NCBI GenBank assembly: GCA_946481425.1
Contig: CAMLNT010000140.1
Location: 1-6,453 of the forward strand
Origin: an uncultured Brevundimonas sp.
GTDB lineage: Bacteria; Pseudomonadota; Alphaproteobacteria; Caulobacterales; Caulobacteraceae
Direction of reading: 5' to 3'
Length of the DNA stretch: 6,453 nt
The position numbers were made by a program, and so were the translations under genes. Positions 6,356-6,453 of the stretch are shown one piece after another. The notes under the pieces are model-generated. The model ran no database searches. It saw only the letters and a program-made list of their open reading frames with translations, and was not told the origin of the DNA. How positions within the stretch are numbered: the first letter of the stretch is position 1; every line of letters starts with the position of its first letter.

Positions 6356-6372
6356 GGCTGGCCTCCCTTGGT

Positions 6373-6389
6373 ACTTTGTATTACAAAGT
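6373..6389. promoter_or_regulatory. Perfect 17-bp palindrome, probable repressor operator
   Basis: ACTTTGTA (6373-6380), a central T (6381), and TACAAAGT (6382-6389) form an exact inverted repeat. It is AT-rich in very GC-rich surroundings. It covers the -10 box and expected start site of the secreted-protein gene, the classic place for a repressor. The operator style (TTTGTA-n-TACAAA) would suit a winged-helix dimer such as PadR, MarR or GntR types, but the regulator is not in the window and I do not assign it. Confidence 0.75.
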
Positions 6390-6408
6390 TCTTGGGGCGA
6401 AATGTCAA
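6380..6408 (-). promoter_or_regulatory. Strong sigma-70 type promoter of the secreted-protein gene
   Basis: On the minus strand a perfect -35 TTGACA (6408-6403) is followed by a 17-base spacer and TGTAAT (6385-6380), 5 of 6 matches to the -10 consensus. The start is expected near 6373, giving a leader of about 18 bases that holds the AGGGAGG ribosome site. The -10 lies inside the palindrome. Confidence 0.75.
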
Positions 6409-6423
6409 TACCGGTGAAATTGA

Positions 6424-6451
6424 AGACGCCCGACGCAAGCGCCGGGCGTTT
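6424..6451. terminator. GC-rich terminator-like hairpin at the right edge
   Basis: ACGCCCG (6426-6432) pairs with CGGGCGT (6443-6449), extended outward by a G-T and an A-T pair, with a 10-base interior that can form two more pairs. On the plus strand it is followed by TTCA before the window ends; on the minus strand it is followed by CTTCAATTTC. No plus-strand gene ends nearby, so it most likely ends a minus-strand gene to the right, or acts in both directions. Orientation cannot be settled here. Confidence 0.5.
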
Positions 6452-6453
6452 CA

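Noticed and set aside
6424..6451. The right-edge inverted repeat as part of a repeat array or mobile element end
   Set aside because: It is a single GC-rich hairpin with short T-rich flanks and no second copy in the window. A terminator is the simplest reading.

Overview
The window is GC-rich, tightly packed bacterial chromosome. The NusG and SecE sequences, the tRNA-Trp/secE/nusG order and the codon bias (mostly G or C in third positions) suggest an alphaproteobacterium, most likely Caulobacteraceae such as Brevundimonas or a relative. That placement is inferred from gene order and protein style, without any search.

Left part (1-2095, all on the minus strand): reading along the minus strand there is a 441-residue membrane protein of the DUF21/CBS/CorC_HlyC family, a terminator-like hairpin, a candidate promoter, tRNA-Trp(CCA) with an encoded CCA end, secE, and the first 72 codons of nusG, which runs off the left edge. 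tRNA-Trp, secE and nusG look like one transcription unit, with only 22 bases between tRNA and secE and 12 between secE and nusG. This is the conserved core block that normally continues into rplK and rplA.

Middle part (2250-5772, plus strand): a two-gene unit divergent from the membrane protein. The first gene encodes an 839-residue protein with a clear twin-arginine (Tat) signal. It carries a D-x3-C...YWP-x3-PD cluster resembling the cofactor site of LodA/GoxA oxidases, in which a Cys and a Trp form cysteine tryptophylquinone (CTQ). The second gene overlaps the first and encodes a cytoplasmic FAD-dependent oxidoreductase of the LodB/QhpG/tryptophan-halogenase type. Such enzymes are known to mature tryptophan-derived quinone cofactors. 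The pair therefore looks like a maturase plus an exported quinoprotein oxidase, but the large protein is clearly divergent from LodA and its substrate cannot be read from the sequence. This pair is the most interesting item in the window.

Right part (5774-6453): a minus-strand gene for a small secreted, probably lipocalin-like (DUF1579-type) protein ends tail-to-tail with the flavoprotein gene, one base apart. Its promoter is strong (TTGACA, 17-bp spacer, TGTAAT) and its -10 lies inside a perfect 17-bp palindrome, so a dimeric repressor is likely. A GC-rich hairpin at the right edge is probably the terminator of a neighbour outside the window.

No insertion sequence, phage gene, CRISPR array or other mobile element was seen. 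No stretch above 300 bases lacks a gene.
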